DNA from: OLB9 sp041392785
GTDB lineage: Bacteria > Bacteroidota > Bacteroidia > Chitinophagales > Saprospiraceae
DNA length: 64,000 nt
NCBI GenBank assembly: GCA_041392785.1
Contig: JAWKLK010000008.1
Span: 203,300-267,299, forward strand
Direction: 5' to 3'
This document shows positions 8,371 through 18,471 of this stretch, in pieces; within the stretch, counting starts at the first letter, position 1; each line of letters opens with the position of its first letter. Under the pieces are notes generated by a model. The model was not told the origin of the DNA and ran no database searches. It saw nothing but the letters and a program-made list of their open reading frames with translations. A program made the translations under genes and the position numbers.

Positions 8371-9303
8371 TCACCTTGATGTCTTCATTAAACTAATAAA
8401 GCTTTCTTCTGTACCAAATTGAGGATGGCTAGTATCCCATACTGCATAAAATTTCCATTGAGTAGGCGTATCATTTGATAATTTTAATTGCATGAGGTGA
8501 CTATTCGTAACTTCCCCTTTGAAGTTTTGAGTATGGCCACTTGCCATGAAATATTCTGAATCTGTTTCTATAGCCATACCTAAGGTTTCATTTTGCATTG
8601 TCTGTGTACCATGCGTGTACAAAATTTGGCGATTTGAATCACTAAGGTGATTTACTTTTTTAATATGATCTACAATACCAACTGCCAAAACCTCATCTCC
8701 CTGTAAACCGGTTATAGCCAAAGAGTTTTCAAAATAAAATGTATTTGGTTTTATTGAAATAATATGTGATATATGGTAATTCCTATCTAAAATTTTGACT
8801 TCATCAAATAATAATTCAAAGCGTACTAGTTTTTTAGATTCTTCCAGCAACTTAAAACTTCCATCTCCTTTTGGCCCAATTCTATATAAAGTATCCCCAA
8901 TAATCAATCCTATGCCCCCAGATCCTAATGAATTACCCACTTTCAAAATATCCATTCCCCAAGGTTGCATTTCATGATAATTCGTGCGAATACCGACACT
9001 ATCCAAAATCATTTTTGCAGTTTTCTTACCAAAAATATCCATTCCATTCCTCTCATCAAAGTAGTTTCTAAATGCAATATTTTCATTTTCCCATGCAGGG
9101 CCTTCCATCTGAAAATATTGCGATGTCACTTCAGTCTTATTTGTTTTCAGGCGATTGGCTTGTTGGACTTCTTTGTAATTCTCATTCTTCAAGGCAAATC
9201 TAAAATTTACCTTTGGAGTGCTACACCCTAAAAGGAATAATCCTACCATTAAAGCACACCATATTCTGGCTCCAGTTTTGCTATTTCCAACCATAATATT
9301 CAT
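8371..9303 (-). CDS. DUF4861-like lipoprotein of the carbohydrate locus
   Basis: 310 residues with a lipoprotein signal (LFLLGC, Cys near residue 27), so probably anchored in the periplasm or outer membrane. The body contains EGPAWENENIAFRNYFDERN, DIFGKK and HEMQPWGMDILKVGNSLGSG, which I recognise as the DUF4861 family often found in pectin/uronate utilisation loci of Bacteroidota. Its enzymatic role is unproven; neighbouring kduI and kduD suggest it acts on unsaturated uronate-containing oligosaccharides. It overlaps the upstream beta-helix gene by 23 bases and is last in the leftward operon from hub 1. Confidence 0.7.
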   Translation of the reverse strand: MNIMVGNSKTGARIWCALMVGLFLLGCSTPKVNFRFALKNENYKEVQQANRLKTNKTEVTSQYFQMEGPAWENENIAFRNYFDERNGMDIFGKKTAKMILDSVGIRTNYHEMQPWGMDILKVGNSLGSGGIGLIIGDTLYRIGPKGDGSFKLLEESKKLVRFELLFDEVKILDRNYHISHIISIKPNTFYFENSLAITGLQGDEVLAVGIVDHIKKVNHLSDSNRQILYTHGTQTMQNETLGMAIETDSEYFMASGHTQNFKGEVTNSHLMQLKLSNDTPTQWKFYAVWDTSHPQFGTEESFISLMKTSR

Positions 9304-10741
9304 ACATTTTGTCTTGCATTAGTGAATCCAATAGCGTATTATTGGTACTTATGATATCTTTAGATTCAAATCTAAAGTTTGATGCTTTATTTTGAAATAA
9401 GGTGGTATTTTTACTTTCCCTGCCATCTTTATGGTCATGAATCATTATCCATGGGTCAGATTCAAAACTGTGCTTTCTTCCAGGATGCCGCATGACAATA
9501 TTATTATTAATAAAGCAATCTTTCGCTCCATATAAAGCAATACCATGAGGATGATCAGTCAAAACAATATTATTTTCAATTCTCCAGTTTTCAGCAAAAC
9601 CATCAAAACAAACCAAACCCTGTACTATTTTTGCTAGATTTGTGATAGTAGTGTCTGTATAACTGATGGCAATATTATCAGAGATAGTGATGTTTTTTAT
9701 AGGTAAATCATGTGTCCACGCCTGAAACATATCATCGTGATTACCCAAAGGATCATAATAATCATCAATCAAAGCATTTGTGATAAAATTATTTGAGTAA
9801 GTGCTATTGTCCCCTGTATTTCTTATAGCATCTCCACAAAATCTATCTATAATATTGCAATCAAAAATAGTAGAATCACCATTGGATTGAAAGCCATGAA
9901 ATACATCCTGAATCAAATTGTATCTAAAAGTACAAGCGGTGCCATTGCAATAAATACCTGTATAAACATTTTTTTTCCAAGTCAATGATTCTAGTTCATG
10001 AATATCAACATCACTCCCAATGAAACAATTTGAAATTTGTATTTTGGATGATAATGAATCTATCCAAACAATCGCATCGCTATTCACTTTATTTGACAAA
10101 ATTTCAACACTCCGTAAAGCTATGTTATTCGCATTAATAAATTGGATTGAATTTAGAATTGGAGATGCGTTGGATGCCGAGCAAACACTAAAATCTTCAC
10201 CTGAAAGGAATACATCGCCATGATTGCCGTCAAGTAAGAAAATCACTTCATTTGGTGAAGGATGATAACCTGATTGTAAAAGTGTAGATAGTGCAGGGAA
10301 AGGTTCGTTTCTAGTACCGCTACCACCTAAGCTCCCCTTTTTCGGATCACAGTAAATAATTTTTGATTTAATGTTATAGTAATTAACTGCATAAACACTT
10401 TGTGCATTACATATATCATTATTTTTAATATCAATTTGAATTTTGGAGGTATTTGCATCAATATTATCAAATATTGCCATACTCAATCCCAGATTTAGTT
10501 GCTTTATTTGATTTTGAAAATTATTGTTAATGTGATAATTTACTCCCGACAAAGACGATGATGCTGTTGCAAAAAACAATAAAGTTCTACCATCTTCTAT
10601 CACATCGATTGGGCTTTGTGACGAAGAAATAAGTTTGCAGATATTTGACTCAGTTGTCGCATTTGATAACTTTTCAATACAGTTACAACCCAATACAAAT
10701 AGCAAACTTGCTATTACGCTAAAAACACAATCAATCCGCAT
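9281..10741 (-). CDS. Right-handed beta-helix lipoprotein, candidate polysaccharide lyase
   Basis: 486 residues with a lipobox (LLFVLGC, Cys near 19). From about residue 130 (YCDPKKGSLGGSGTRNEPFP) the protein has the short repeating turns of a parallel beta-helix, e.g. HDDMFQAWTHDLPIKNITI, GLVCFDGFAENWRIENN and HPHGIALYGAKDCFINNN. These same turns occur in the T9SS protein at 15450-18194, so the two are paralogues. The fold is shared by pectate lyases, PL6 lyases and epimerases, but I see no family-specific catalytic signature. Co-occurrence with kduI and kduD makes a lyase or glycan-binding role plausible. It overlaps the upstream esterase by 11 bases. Confidence 0.72.
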   Translation of the reverse strand: MRIDCVFSVIASLLFVLGCNCIEKLSNATTESNICKLISSSQSPIDVIEDGRTLLFFATASSSLSGVNYHINNNFQNQIKQLNLGLSMAIFDNIDANTSKIQIDIKNNDICNAQSVYAVNYYNIKSKIIYCDPKKGSLGGSGTRNEPFPALSTLLQSGYHPSPNEVIFLLDGNHGDVFLSGEDFSVCSASNASPILNSIQFINANNIALRSVEILSNKVNSDAIVWIDSLSSKIQISNCFIGSDVDIHELESLTWKKNVYTGIYCNGTACTFRYNLIQDVFHGFQSNGDSTIFDCNIIDRFCGDAIRNTGDNSTYSNNFITNALIDDYYDPLGNHDDMFQAWTHDLPIKNITISDNIAISYTDTTITNLAKIVQGLVCFDGFAENWRIENNIVLTDHPHGIALYGAKDCFINNNIVMRHPGRKHSFESDPWIMIHDHKDGRESKNTTLFQNKASNFRFESKDIISTNNTLLDSLMQDKMYEYYGWK

Positions 10742-12716
10742 ATCTTGTTAAATCCTGTGTGCTTAATGTCCAACTGTCGGTTCTGAATGGGAGTGCAGGC
10801 ATACCAAAACTATTTTTCAAATTTGCTGGAGCTGGATTATTTTGCCATGCATATCTGACCGCGACAGGTTTGATAACCTCATTACACCAGACCTTAACGG
10901 TATTTTGACTAATGATTTCAGCTTTTGCCCAATGAAATTTCTTATCTTCTCCAGCAATTGTAAACCCAAAGACATATCCAAATTTATCATTGACCCTAAG
11001 CCCAGCACCAATATTGTCAAATGAAACCACAATGCTATTTAGCTCCAATTTCGCATTTTTGAAAGTTGGCCCTTTATAATGCACATCCATTCCATAAACA
11101 TCTCGTGCCGCAGCTAAAGCCAATCTACTTCCAACCTCCCGTTTATTGGCAGGGTGAATATTGTTTGCATCTCCAATATCGATAGCAGTGATCATGGAAG
11201 TTTTGGGCAATGCCAATGCTTTTTGTTGTGCTTCTCTTAACTCTGCCCAAGTACTTTCTTCAGGTAAGATGCTCTCAGCATAATAGTTAGCTAATTGTAC
11301 AAAAATGAAGGGTAAATCATTGATATTAAATCTATTACGCCAATCTAAAATAAATCTCTGAAAAAGATCAGCATATTCTACAGCTCGATATGTATTGGAT
11401 TCACCTTGATACCATATCACGCCTTTAATAGGAAACTTAACCATTGGTGATATCATACCATTGTACAGGGATGTGATATAGTTATTGGGATTAAATGCAT
11501 TGACTGGCATTTTTTCAGTGCACGTATATCCAATTTTGTACTGCCAATCACCTGACAAAGATTTTTTATCTCCACCGACTTCTAAGAATAATTTTTCGCC
11601 AGGACCGGCTAGACCTCCGCCCCCAATATAATCTTCCACACGAACCACGATTGTATTTTTTCCGGGTTTCAAAATACCAGGCGGGATATGATAAATTCGA
11701 TCTTTATTGTATCGATTATACGTTTCGCCAATGAGTAGCCCATTTATCCATACCATGTCAGAATCATCAATTGGCCCTAGTGAAAGCATACCTTCACTTC
11801 CTGAATTCAATTCAATATTTTTTGCAAACCATATGACTCCGTCGTGGTGAGCAAGGGTTGTATCACTTGATGTCTCCCACAATCTTGGAAGTTCCATAAC
11901 TTGCCAATTGGATTTGTCATGATCATCATCCGCCCAAGAATAAATACTATCTTTAATCCCGTTGTCTGAAGAATAAAATTTTGAAATCCAAGTGGAATGA
12001 TCACCGGTACCCTTTTTCCTAAGTTCCTCTAGATTGATAAATTGCAAGGCTTTTGCATCTTTCTCATAGCCATTTAAACCAATAAACCCTTCATCACTCA
12101 TCCAAGCTTCCACCACTGTTCCACCATAATTATTGGAAATCAAACCAATAGGTTTTGATACTTTCTCATGTAAAAATTTTCCAAAATAATAACCAACACC
12201 TGAAAACTGGAGAACTGTGGAATCATTGCAAACATTCCACTTGATTTTTTCCGCAAAATCATTTAGAGGTACATTAGACATTTGGTGAGGGATTTCCAAT
12301 AACCTTATGTTGGAATTATTTGCGTATGCCAATTCCTTTTCTGAGTCAGAAGTAGCTTCAAAGAACCACTCCATATTTGATTGACCCCCGCACAACCAGA
12401 TATCTCCGAAAATAATATTATTGAGCAGTACGCTATCATCATTAGTTGATATTCGAATATTTTCAATAGCACCAGCCGCTGTGGGAGGCAATAAAATTTG
12501 CCAATTTCCCTTACTATCTGCTTGTGTCTTGAAAGTCTCATTTTGGAACACCACACTTACTAATCCATCTGGATTTGATGTGCCCCAAATCGGTACTTCA
12601 ACATCACATTGTAACATCATATCACTAGTAAAAATTCTAGATATGGATAACTGAGCCTGTAAACTTTGGGCTATAATGCCAAATAAAAATAGAAAAAAGT
12701 AAATAAATCTTACCAT
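10731..12716 (-). CDS. Sialate O-acetylesterase-like SGNH esterase
   Basis: 661 residues with a signal peptide (residues 1-21). The nucleophile block DIWLCGGQSNMEW is near residues 106-118, a second SGNH block is GVIWYQGESN, and the catalytic Asp/His segment GDANNIHP is near 515-522. An inserted jelly-roll segment (about 230-400: WFAKNIEL, GLLIGETYNRY) is typical of the sialate O-acetylesterase family. In polysaccharide loci this family removes acetyl groups from pectin-, xylan- or other glycans, so here it probably deacetylates the substrate before chain cleavage. Periplasmic location is expected, since no T9SS C-terminal domain is present. Confidence 0.85.
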   Translation of the reverse strand: MVRFIYFFLFLFGIIAQSLQAQLSISRIFTSDMMLQCDVEVPIWGTSNPDGLVSVVFQNETFKTQADSKGNWQILLPPTAAGAIENIRISTNDDSVLLNNIIFGDIWLCGGQSNMEWFFEATSDSEKELAYANNSNIRLLEIPHQMSNVPLNDFAEKIKWNVCNDSTVLQFSGVGYYFGKFLHEKVSKPIGLISNNYGGTVVEAWMSDEGFIGLNGYEKDAKALQFINLEELRKKGTGDHSTWISKFYSSDNGIKDSIYSWADDDHDKSNWQVMELPRLWETSSDTTLAHHDGVIWFAKNIELNSGSEGMLSLGPIDDSDMVWINGLLIGETYNRYNKDRIYHIPPGILKPGKNTIVVRVEDYIGGGGLAGPGEKLFLEVGGDKKSLSGDWQYKIGYTCTEKMPVNAFNPNNYITSLYNGMISPMVKFPIKGVIWYQGESNTYRAVEYADLFQRFILDWRNRFNINDLPFIFVQLANYYAESILPEESTWAELREAQQKALALPKTSMITAIDIGDANNIHPANKREVGSRLALAAARDVYGMDVHYKGPTFKNAKLELNSIVVSFDNIGAGLRVNDKFGYVFGFTIAGEDKKFHWAKAEIISQNTVKVWCNEVIKPVAVRYAWQNNPAPANLKNSFGMPALPFRTDSWTLSTQDLTRYAD

Positions 12717-12729
12717 GAATCAATCATAT

Positions 12730-13518
12730 TTATTGTTCGCCAGAATGGCTACCCAAAGTTGCTAAAATTCCTCCATCGACATAGAGGATATGCCCATTTA
12801 CAAAATCCGAAGCCTTGGAAGCTAGAAAAATGGCCGCTCCCTTCAAATCTTCTGGACATCCCCATTTTCTAGCGGGTGTCCGTTTTATTATAAAATCATT
12901 AAATGGATGTCCATCCGTGCGTATTGGTGCCGTTTGGTCAGTAGCAAAATAACCTGGTCCAATACCATTTACCTGAATATTAAATTTGGCCCATTCATCT
13001 GCCATAGATTTAGTCAACATCTTCAAGCCTCCTTTTGCAGAAGCATATGCCCCAACAGAATTTCTAGATACTTCGCTCATCATTGAACACATATGGATGA
13101 TCTTCCCTCCTCCGTTTTTTATCATAGTCTTAGCAACATACTTTGACATGATATAAGGAGAAATTAAGTCCATTTTTATAACTCTTTCAAAATCATCAGT
13201 TTCCATATCCAATAATGGTGTTCGCTGGATGATGGCAGCATTATTGACGAGTATTTGAACGCATCCTACTTCGTCTTCAATTTTACTTAAATTGGTTATC
13301 ACTTGGGCTTCATCAGAGACATCAAATGCGTACGTATGGACTATGATTTGCTTTTCGGCATATTTCTCCTTGGCTTGCATCAAACGTTCTTGAGACCTAC
13401 CATTGATCACTATAGTAGCACCTGCCATTGCTAATCCTTCAGCAATGGACATACCAAGCCCATGGGTGGCTCCTGTCACCAATACAATTTTACCCTCAAG
13501 AGAAAACAAATCCATCAT
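12730..13518 (-). CDS. kduD: SDR oxidoreductase, KduD/gluconate 5-dehydrogenase-like
   Basis: 262 residues of a classical short-chain dehydrogenase: NAD(P) loop TGATHGLG (about 16-23), NNAA, catalytic Ser-Tyr-Lys in the SEVSRNSVGAYASAKGG region, and a C-terminal DFVNGHILYVDGG. Its position directly after kduI in the same operon points to 2-dehydro-3-deoxy-D-gluconate 5-dehydrogenase (3-deoxy-D-glycero-2,5-hexodiulosonate to KDG). Sequence alone cannot separate KduD from gluconate 5-dehydrogenase; the symbol rests on context. The gap to kduI is 12 bases. KDG kinase and aldolase are not in this window. Confidence 0.78.
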   Translation of the reverse strand: MMDLFSLEGKIVLVTGATHGLGMSIAEGLAMAGATIVINGRSQERLMQAKEKYAEKQIIVHTYAFDVSDEAQVITNLSKIEDEVGCVQILVNNAAIIQRTPLLDMETDDFERVIKMDLISPYIMSKYVAKTMIKNGGGKIIHMCSMMSEVSRNSVGAYASAKGGLKMLTKSMADEWAKFNIQVNGIGPGYFATDQTAPIRTDGHPFNDFIIKRTPARKWGCPEDLKGAAIFLASKASDFVNGHILYVDGGILATLGSHSGEQ

Positions 13519-13530
13519 ATTTCATTGAAT

Positions 13531-14367
13531 TTACATCAGAGAATGGATTGGCGCAGCGTCCATGTCGCTATAATCTAAATTCTCACCTGCCATACCCCAA
13601 ATAAAACTATAATTTGAAGTTCCTGCACCTGCATGAATAGACCATGATGGCGAAATAACAGCCTGCTCGTTTTTCACCCAAATATGCCTTGTTTCTGAAG
13701 GTAGACCCATAAAATGACATACAGAATTATCTTGTGGTAAATCAAAATAAAAGTATAATTCACTTCTCCGTGTATGGGTGTGTGGCGGCATCGTATTCCA
13801 AACACTTCCTGTATTTATCTCTGTTAATCCCATCTGTAATTGACAAGTCTGTACTATACCCTGGATAATGAGTTTATTGATTTTCCTTTCATTTGAATAT
13901 TCTATTGAACCTAGGGTGACTTGGTCTGCATCTGATTTTTTCACCAATACCGTGGGGTAACTCATATGTGCAGGAGAAGAATTAAAATAAAATTTTGCTG
14001 GGACGTTCGGATTATCACTCGAAAATCTGACAGTTTTATTTCCTTTTCCAATATACAAGGCGTCTTTCTGGTCCAAAACATAATTAACTCCATCAACTGA
14101 GATGGTACCAGAACCGCCTAAATTGATAATGCCTATTTCTCTTCGCTCTAAAAAATATTCTGATTTGGTATCTTGAGTAGGACTCAAAGTCAAAGATTTA
14201 GACATCGGATAAGCACCTCCACATATAAGGCGATCATTCAAGGTATATGTGACAGAGATTTCATCTTCAATAAATATTTTATCGATTAGGAATTCCTGTC
14301 TTAAACTCTCTGTTAAGTAGTGTCGTACATCATTGGGATGGCTCCCATATCTAAATTCTGTTATCAT
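13531..14367 (-). CDS. kduI: 5-keto-4-deoxyuronate isomerase KduI
   Basis: 278 residues, full length for the family. Recognisable features are the N-terminal HPNDVRHYLTESLRQEFL, CGGAYPMSKSL, FFLER-like YFLERREIGIINLGG and the Zn-binding cupin motif MPPHTHTRRSELYFYFDL, ending in WGMAGENLDY. It converts 4-deoxy-L-threo-5-hexosulose uronate, which arises from unsaturated uronates released by lyases, into 3-deoxy-2,5-diketogluconate. Its start overlaps the stop of the lacI-type gene by 4 bases (ATGA), indicating translational coupling with its probable regulator. This is the strongest evidence that the substrate contains a uronic acid. Confidence 0.95.
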   Translation of the reverse strand: MITEFRYGSHPNDVRHYLTESLRQEFLIDKIFIEDEISVTYTLNDRLICGGAYPMSKSLTLSPTQDTKSEYFLERREIGIINLGGSGTISVDGVNYVLDQKDALYIGKGNKTVRFSSDNPNVPAKFYFNSSPAHMSYPTVLVKKSDADQVTLGSIEYSNERKINKLIIQGIVQTCQLQMGLTEINTGSVWNTMPPHTHTRRSELYFYFDLPQDNSVCHFMGLPSETRHIWVKNEQAVISPSWSIHAGAGTSNYSFIWGMAGENLDYSDMDAAPIHSLM

Positions 14368-15437
14368 GATTTGGGTTTTTCTTCCTTGGTTGAAGGTTTT
14401 AATTTATTAGATGATTCACGAATTATCAATGTTGGTTCGATAACTATATTGCTAACAGTTCGTACCGCATTTGTATTTTGCATAATATTGATGCACGCAA
14501 GGGCTGCATTTCTTCCAATGTCCAAACTGTGTTGATCAATAGTACTCATACTTGGAGAGACTAATGATGTAAATACTTCATTACTGAATCCAACCACCCC
14601 AAATTGTTCAGGAACATTTATGTTTTGGGTGCGTAAAAACAATAATGCACCTAATGCCGAATAATCACTGGAGGAAAATAGTGCATCTGGCGGATTAGGC
14701 AAACTCATCATTTTTTTTAATGCAGAAGCACCTAAATCTTTGGTAAGACATTCCTCTTCAATCCAATCTCTATTCGGGATAATACCGTGATCGTTTAGTG
14801 CGGACAAATATCCTTTTGTTCTGTTTTTATAAATTTCCAAATTTTGACTTCCTGTAAAATGAGCAATGGACTTATATCCCATATCTATTAGATGTTTTGT
14901 AGCCATATATCCGCCTCTGAAATCATCTATTACTACTTTATTATATTTCTCATCATTAAGTGCACGATCAAAAAATACAAGTGGAATTCCATAACTATTT
15001 AATGCATCAAGATGTGATTTATCACTAGTCTGCAGTCCAATAGACATAAGTATAGCGCATACATTGGCTTCAACCATAGATTTTATAATTTCTTTTTCAT
15101 CCTTAATATCATCATGGCTTTGCGCTATATGAATATAGTATCCAGATGCTTTCGTGATTTGCTCAATCCCAGCGATACAATTTGAAAAGAAATCCCTATT
15201 TATTCTAGGAACAATGACACCAATCACTTTGCTATTGCCAGATCTTAAATTTGCAGCAGACCTATTAATTGAATAATTTCTTTCAAGCGCTAACTCCTTC
15301 ACCTTTGCAATCATGGCTTCACTGATGGTATTGTGCCCTCTCAATGCTCTGGATATTGTAGATGTGGTAGTATTCAACTCACTTGCCAAGTCTTTTATGG
15401 TGACTCTCTTCATTCTATTATGATTGCTCTTTGGCAT
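14364..15437 (-). CDS. LacI family transcriptional regulator of the carbohydrate locus
   Basis: 357 residues. The N-terminal HTH is KRVTIKDLASELNTTTSTIS with the hinge helix around AANLRSGN, followed by a periplasmic-binding-protein-like effector domain (VIGVIVPRINRDFF, DALFSSSDYSALGAL, GVVGFSNE). The start could be 15437 or the inner ATG at 15413 (MKRVTIKD), which is closer to typical LacI proteins. It sits in the operon between the large T9SS protein and kduI. Palindromes CAAACGTTTG and variants in both promoter hubs have the central CG and 10-14 bp symmetry usual for LacI operators, so autoregulation and control of the whole locus are inferred. Confidence 0.9.
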   Translation of the reverse strand: MPKSNHNRMKRVTIKDLASELNTTTSTISRALRGHNTISEAMIAKVKELALERNYSINRSAANLRSGNSKVIGVIVPRINRDFFSNCIAGIEQITKASGYYIHIAQSHDDIKDEKEIIKSMVEANVCAILMSIGLQTSDKSHLDALNSYGIPLVFFDRALNDEKYNKVVIDDFRGGYMATKHLIDMGYKSIAHFTGSQNLEIYKNRTKGYLSALNDHGIIPNRDWIEEECLTKDLGASALKKMMSLPNPPDALFSSSDYSALGALLFLRTQNINVPEQFGVVGFSNEVFTSLVSPSMSTIDQHSLDIGRNAALACINIMQNTNAVRTVSNIVIEPTLIIRESSNKLKPSTKEEKPKS

Positions 15438-15449
15438 AACAAATTGAAA

Positions 15450-18194
15450 TTAATAAATTATAAAAGTTAATGTACCGATTCCATGATCAGCACTTGCCAT
15501 TAAAAAGTATTGTCCCGATGTCAAACGTAAATGAGATAAATCAACGATTGTCGATTTTTCTGTTGATTTGATAATTCTTCTATCCAAATATTGTCCTGAT
15601 GATGAATAAATAGTGATTTCTAAGTCAAAGTGAATTTTATCCATTTCTACCTTGAGATTCAAATCGTGACCATCACTTGGAGATGGATGAATGGACAAAT
15701 ATTTCTCTAGTCTTTTCAAATTTTTTACTGAGGAAGTAGGCATGAGTGTAAGACATACCTTTGGAACTTGAGTTGTTATAAAGTTGTCCGATGACACGAA
15801 TTCAAAAAACGTGTTATCTGAAGAATATTTCTCGGTCAAGTTCATTCTAAAAAACAAATAATCTCCTAATGCCAATCCTGCGTCAATCTGATCAGAGATA
15901 TACGTTGCAAATATCTGCCTTTCGGTAGAATCCAAAGTAATCCAAGAATTATTATCTACGCCGGACGTTGTATACTTATGACTAATGAGTACATTCTTTT
16001 CATCTTGAAAGGAGGCACCCTCATAATAAAATTGTTTTGAAGGATAGATCTCTGTTAAAGTTGGCAATCCATACAAATCCAATGATTGCAAATCAATATT
16101 CGACTTATCTGACAAAAAAGTGATAAAATCTGCATTCACAATTGACATATTTGATGGCATATATGGAACTTTGAATGGTATGATACCACATTGAGACATT
16201 CCATTCAGTAGGGCGCCTACTCTAATAAATGGACTTCTACCCCACATTAGATTTTTTGAAGCATTGATTTCTACATCATTTTCAGCTGTAATACAAATCA
16301 AATTTTGGCTATTCGGCTTTATGTCTAGTGTTTTGAATGTAGTACTAGAAAATACATTGGATTCTGAATTAAAATCATTTACAACAGAAGCACTTAGACT
16401 ATAATCTGTATCCAAATCCAGATTGTACAACTCCACAATGGAGTCCTTAACATACACTATTTTATCATTATAAGTAATCTTGTAACTCTTGAAAAATGGA
16501 ATAGAATCACTGATATTCAGGACAAATTTGCAATAATTTAAACCAATCTCAAGAATTTCTATATCACCTGACTGCTCAACAATAGCATCTTGATGAAATA
16601 ATGCATCATCTTCGAAACACCCTAAATCAATCGCAGCATTTCTGCGTGAAAGGTTATACAGATCATTAGTTGGGGCATCTTCTAAAGTACCTTTATTGTT
16701 TAAATTGGAAGTAGATTTGAGTTTAAAATCCCATCCAAAGTAATCTGAAAATATTTGATTCGCATTGAACCCAAAGGAATTTGTCTTTAAAGTAGCAGGT
16801 TGCAAATTATCAGATTGATAAGAATGAGCTATATTATTTTGGACAAGATTACCGAAACTTTCTTTTGCCCCTGCGGTTTGTTTAGTAGGATTAATTCTTA
16901 TCCATGGTTGTAAAGAAGTATTGAATTTTTGAAATGGATTTTTTACTACAGTATTATTTACCACTTTACAGTTCTTTGCGCCGTACAGTGCGATTCCATG
17001 TGCATGATGTAATACTACAAGATTATTCTCAATAGTCCAATCCTCAGCAAAACCATCAAAAATGACGATTCCTTGCGTTATTTCAGATGGTAATCGCAAG
17101 TTTGGGTTGCTGTGATCACATACTTGATTGTTTCGAACAACACAATTTTTTATAGGTGCTGAAAAAGTCCAAGATTGAAAAATATCATCGTGCTGTGGGC
17201 GGATTGGGTCATCATAATCAAATACAGTTGCATTTTTTATTTGATTAAATTCTACCGTTATGTTATTAGCTAATGCTCGCACAGCATCTGCGCCGAAACC
17301 ATCAATAATATTGTATGAAAACTTTTGATTATCTGATTTTAATTCAACTGAAAACCAAGTATTTCTTATCATATTTGAAGTAAAAACACAATTAGATCCT
17401 GTTGATATTATCCCATTTCCGGAGAAAGCATACCATTCTGCATTCGTTGACCATTTCTCCTGTTTTTCAAATGCTTGTATAAGGCAATTTGATATGACGA
17501 TATTATCACAACCACCAAAAACTCTAATCAAAGGTAAATTATTATAGGTACCTGAAAATTCTGGTGAAATGGATATTCCCTGCAAAACCCAATTATTTGT
17601 AACTGAGAATGTAACTGATTTACATGTGGGAAATTGATCTTTTTCTGCTAGGATAAATACTTTTTCGGAGTTCTGAGCCCAAAAATTCAACTGACCATGA
17701 TCACCTGACTTCAGAAACACAATAGAATTAGGTTGGATGAGCTGTGCCGATGCATCCAAAATTCCTTGTAAATTTTGCCAAGGTGCATCTTTATTCCCCT
17801 GATTCGAATTTAATCCATTTACAGGATCAACATAATAGATTTTTGCATCATCTGGTATAGCATGTACTACCAAGGTAAAAAATTGTGTATTGCTATATGA
17901 TTTATTCGTAACGGTTATGTTAATATTATATTCACCTATATCATCCTCATTTGCATTAAATATTATCCTACCAGCTCCATGGCCATCATTGACTATCTCA
18001 CCAAAATCTGGCAAGTTTTGACTTGATATTTCAGCTGAATCGAGATACGCTAAAGAAGAAAAATACACAACAATCTTTGAATTGATAAACATTTCCTGTT
18101 TATCAATTCTAGAAACAACCAAATCATTACTGAAGCTTAATTGCGTACAGCAAAATTGTAATAGGAAGAAAAACAATGTTGTTCTCTGAAACAT
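15450..18194 (-). CDS. Secreted beta-helix protein with FN3-like module and T9SS sorting domain
   Basis: 914 residues from the ATG at 18194, chosen because it begins the signal peptide MFQRTTLFFFLLQFCC; the longer start at 18227 would be only about 8 bases from the predicted transcript start. Order: Ig/cadherin-like region (about 25-100), beta-helix (about 115-500; YYVDPVNGLNSNQGNKDAPW, QGIVIFDGFAEDWTIENN, GIALYGAKNCKVVNN), FN3-like region (about 540-620), a jelly-roll-like stretch (about 630-820) and a type A T9SS C-terminal domain. It is paralogous to the lipoprotein at 9281. Surface lyase or glycan-binding protein is the best guess. It is the first gene leftward from hub 1. Confidence 0.78.
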   Translation of the reverse strand: MFQRTTLFFFLLQFCCTQLSFSNDLVVSRIDKQEMFINSKIVVYFSSLAYLDSAEISSQNLPDFGEIVNDGHGAGRIIFNANEDDIGEYNINITVTNKSYSNTQFFTLVVHAIPDDAKIYYVDPVNGLNSNQGNKDAPWQNLQGILDASAQLIQPNSIVFLKSGDHGQLNFWAQNSEKVFILAEKDQFPTCKSVTFSVTNNWVLQGISISPEFSGTYNNLPLIRVFGGCDNIVISNCLIQAFEKQEKWSTNAEWYAFSGNGIISTGSNCVFTSNMIRNTWFSVELKSDNQKFSYNIIDGFGADAVRALANNITVEFNQIKNATVFDYDDPIRPQHDDIFQSWTFSAPIKNCVVRNNQVCDHSNPNLRLPSEITQGIVIFDGFAEDWTIENNLVVLHHAHGIALYGAKNCKVVNNTVVKNPFQKFNTSLQPWIRINPTKQTAGAKESFGNLVQNNIAHSYQSDNLQPATLKTNSFGFNANQIFSDYFGWDFKLKSTSNLNNKGTLEDAPTNDLYNLSRRNAAIDLGCFEDDALFHQDAIVEQSGDIEILEIGLNYCKFVLNISDSIPFFKSYKITYNDKIVYVKDSIVELYNLDLDTDYSLSASVVNDFNSESNVFSSTTFKTLDIKPNSQNLICITAENDVEINASKNLMWGRSPFIRVGALLNGMSQCGIIPFKVPYMPSNMSIVNADFITFLSDKSNIDLQSLDLYGLPTLTEIYPSKQFYYEGASFQDEKNVLISHKYTTSGVDNNSWITLDSTERQIFATYISDQIDAGLALGDYLFFRMNLTEKYSSDNTFFEFVSSDNFITTQVPKVCLTLMPTSSVKNLKRLEKYLSIHPSPSDGHDLNLKVEMDKIHFDLEITIYSSSGQYLDRRIIKSTEKSTIVDLSHLRLTSGQYFLMASADHGIGTLTFIIY

Positions 18195-18240
18195 GAACAA
18201 ATAATTTATGCTTGCTTGCAAAAGCACAAAGAAATAATCA

Positions 18241-18271
18241 CAAATTTAGACAATCGTTTGTTTTCACCAAA
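18241..18271 (-). promoter_or_regulatory. Leftward promoter of hub 1 (TTTG-N19-TAAATTTG)
   Basis: Read on the minus strand, TTTG at 18271-18268, a 19-base spacer and TAAATTTG at 18248-18241 form a full Bacteroidota promoter. It would start a transcript near 18235 leading into the T9SS protein, lacI-type gene, kduI and the rest. A LacI-like operator lies inside the spacer. Confidence 0.7.
18250..18261. promoter_or_regulatory. LacI-type operator candidate in the leftward promoter spacer
   Basis: ACAATCGTTTGT differs at one base from the palindrome ACAAACGTTTGT found at hub 2. It lies between the -33 and -7 elements of the leftward promoter, a position where repressor binding would block RNA polymerase. 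Confidence 0.6.
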
Positions 18272-18471
18272 TTATTTCGATTTTAAAATCAATAAATTAT
18301 TATTCAGGCGGTTTCGAATCAATCATCCAAAAGATCAGATTTCCCATCTAGCACGCCATTTTGAATACGTATTTAAGCTAAATCTTATTATACTTCAATA
18401 ATGTCGCAGCAAAATGAAATAAATTAAGCCGATAAATATAAGCATAATAAAATTTCTATTTTTATTTAAAA

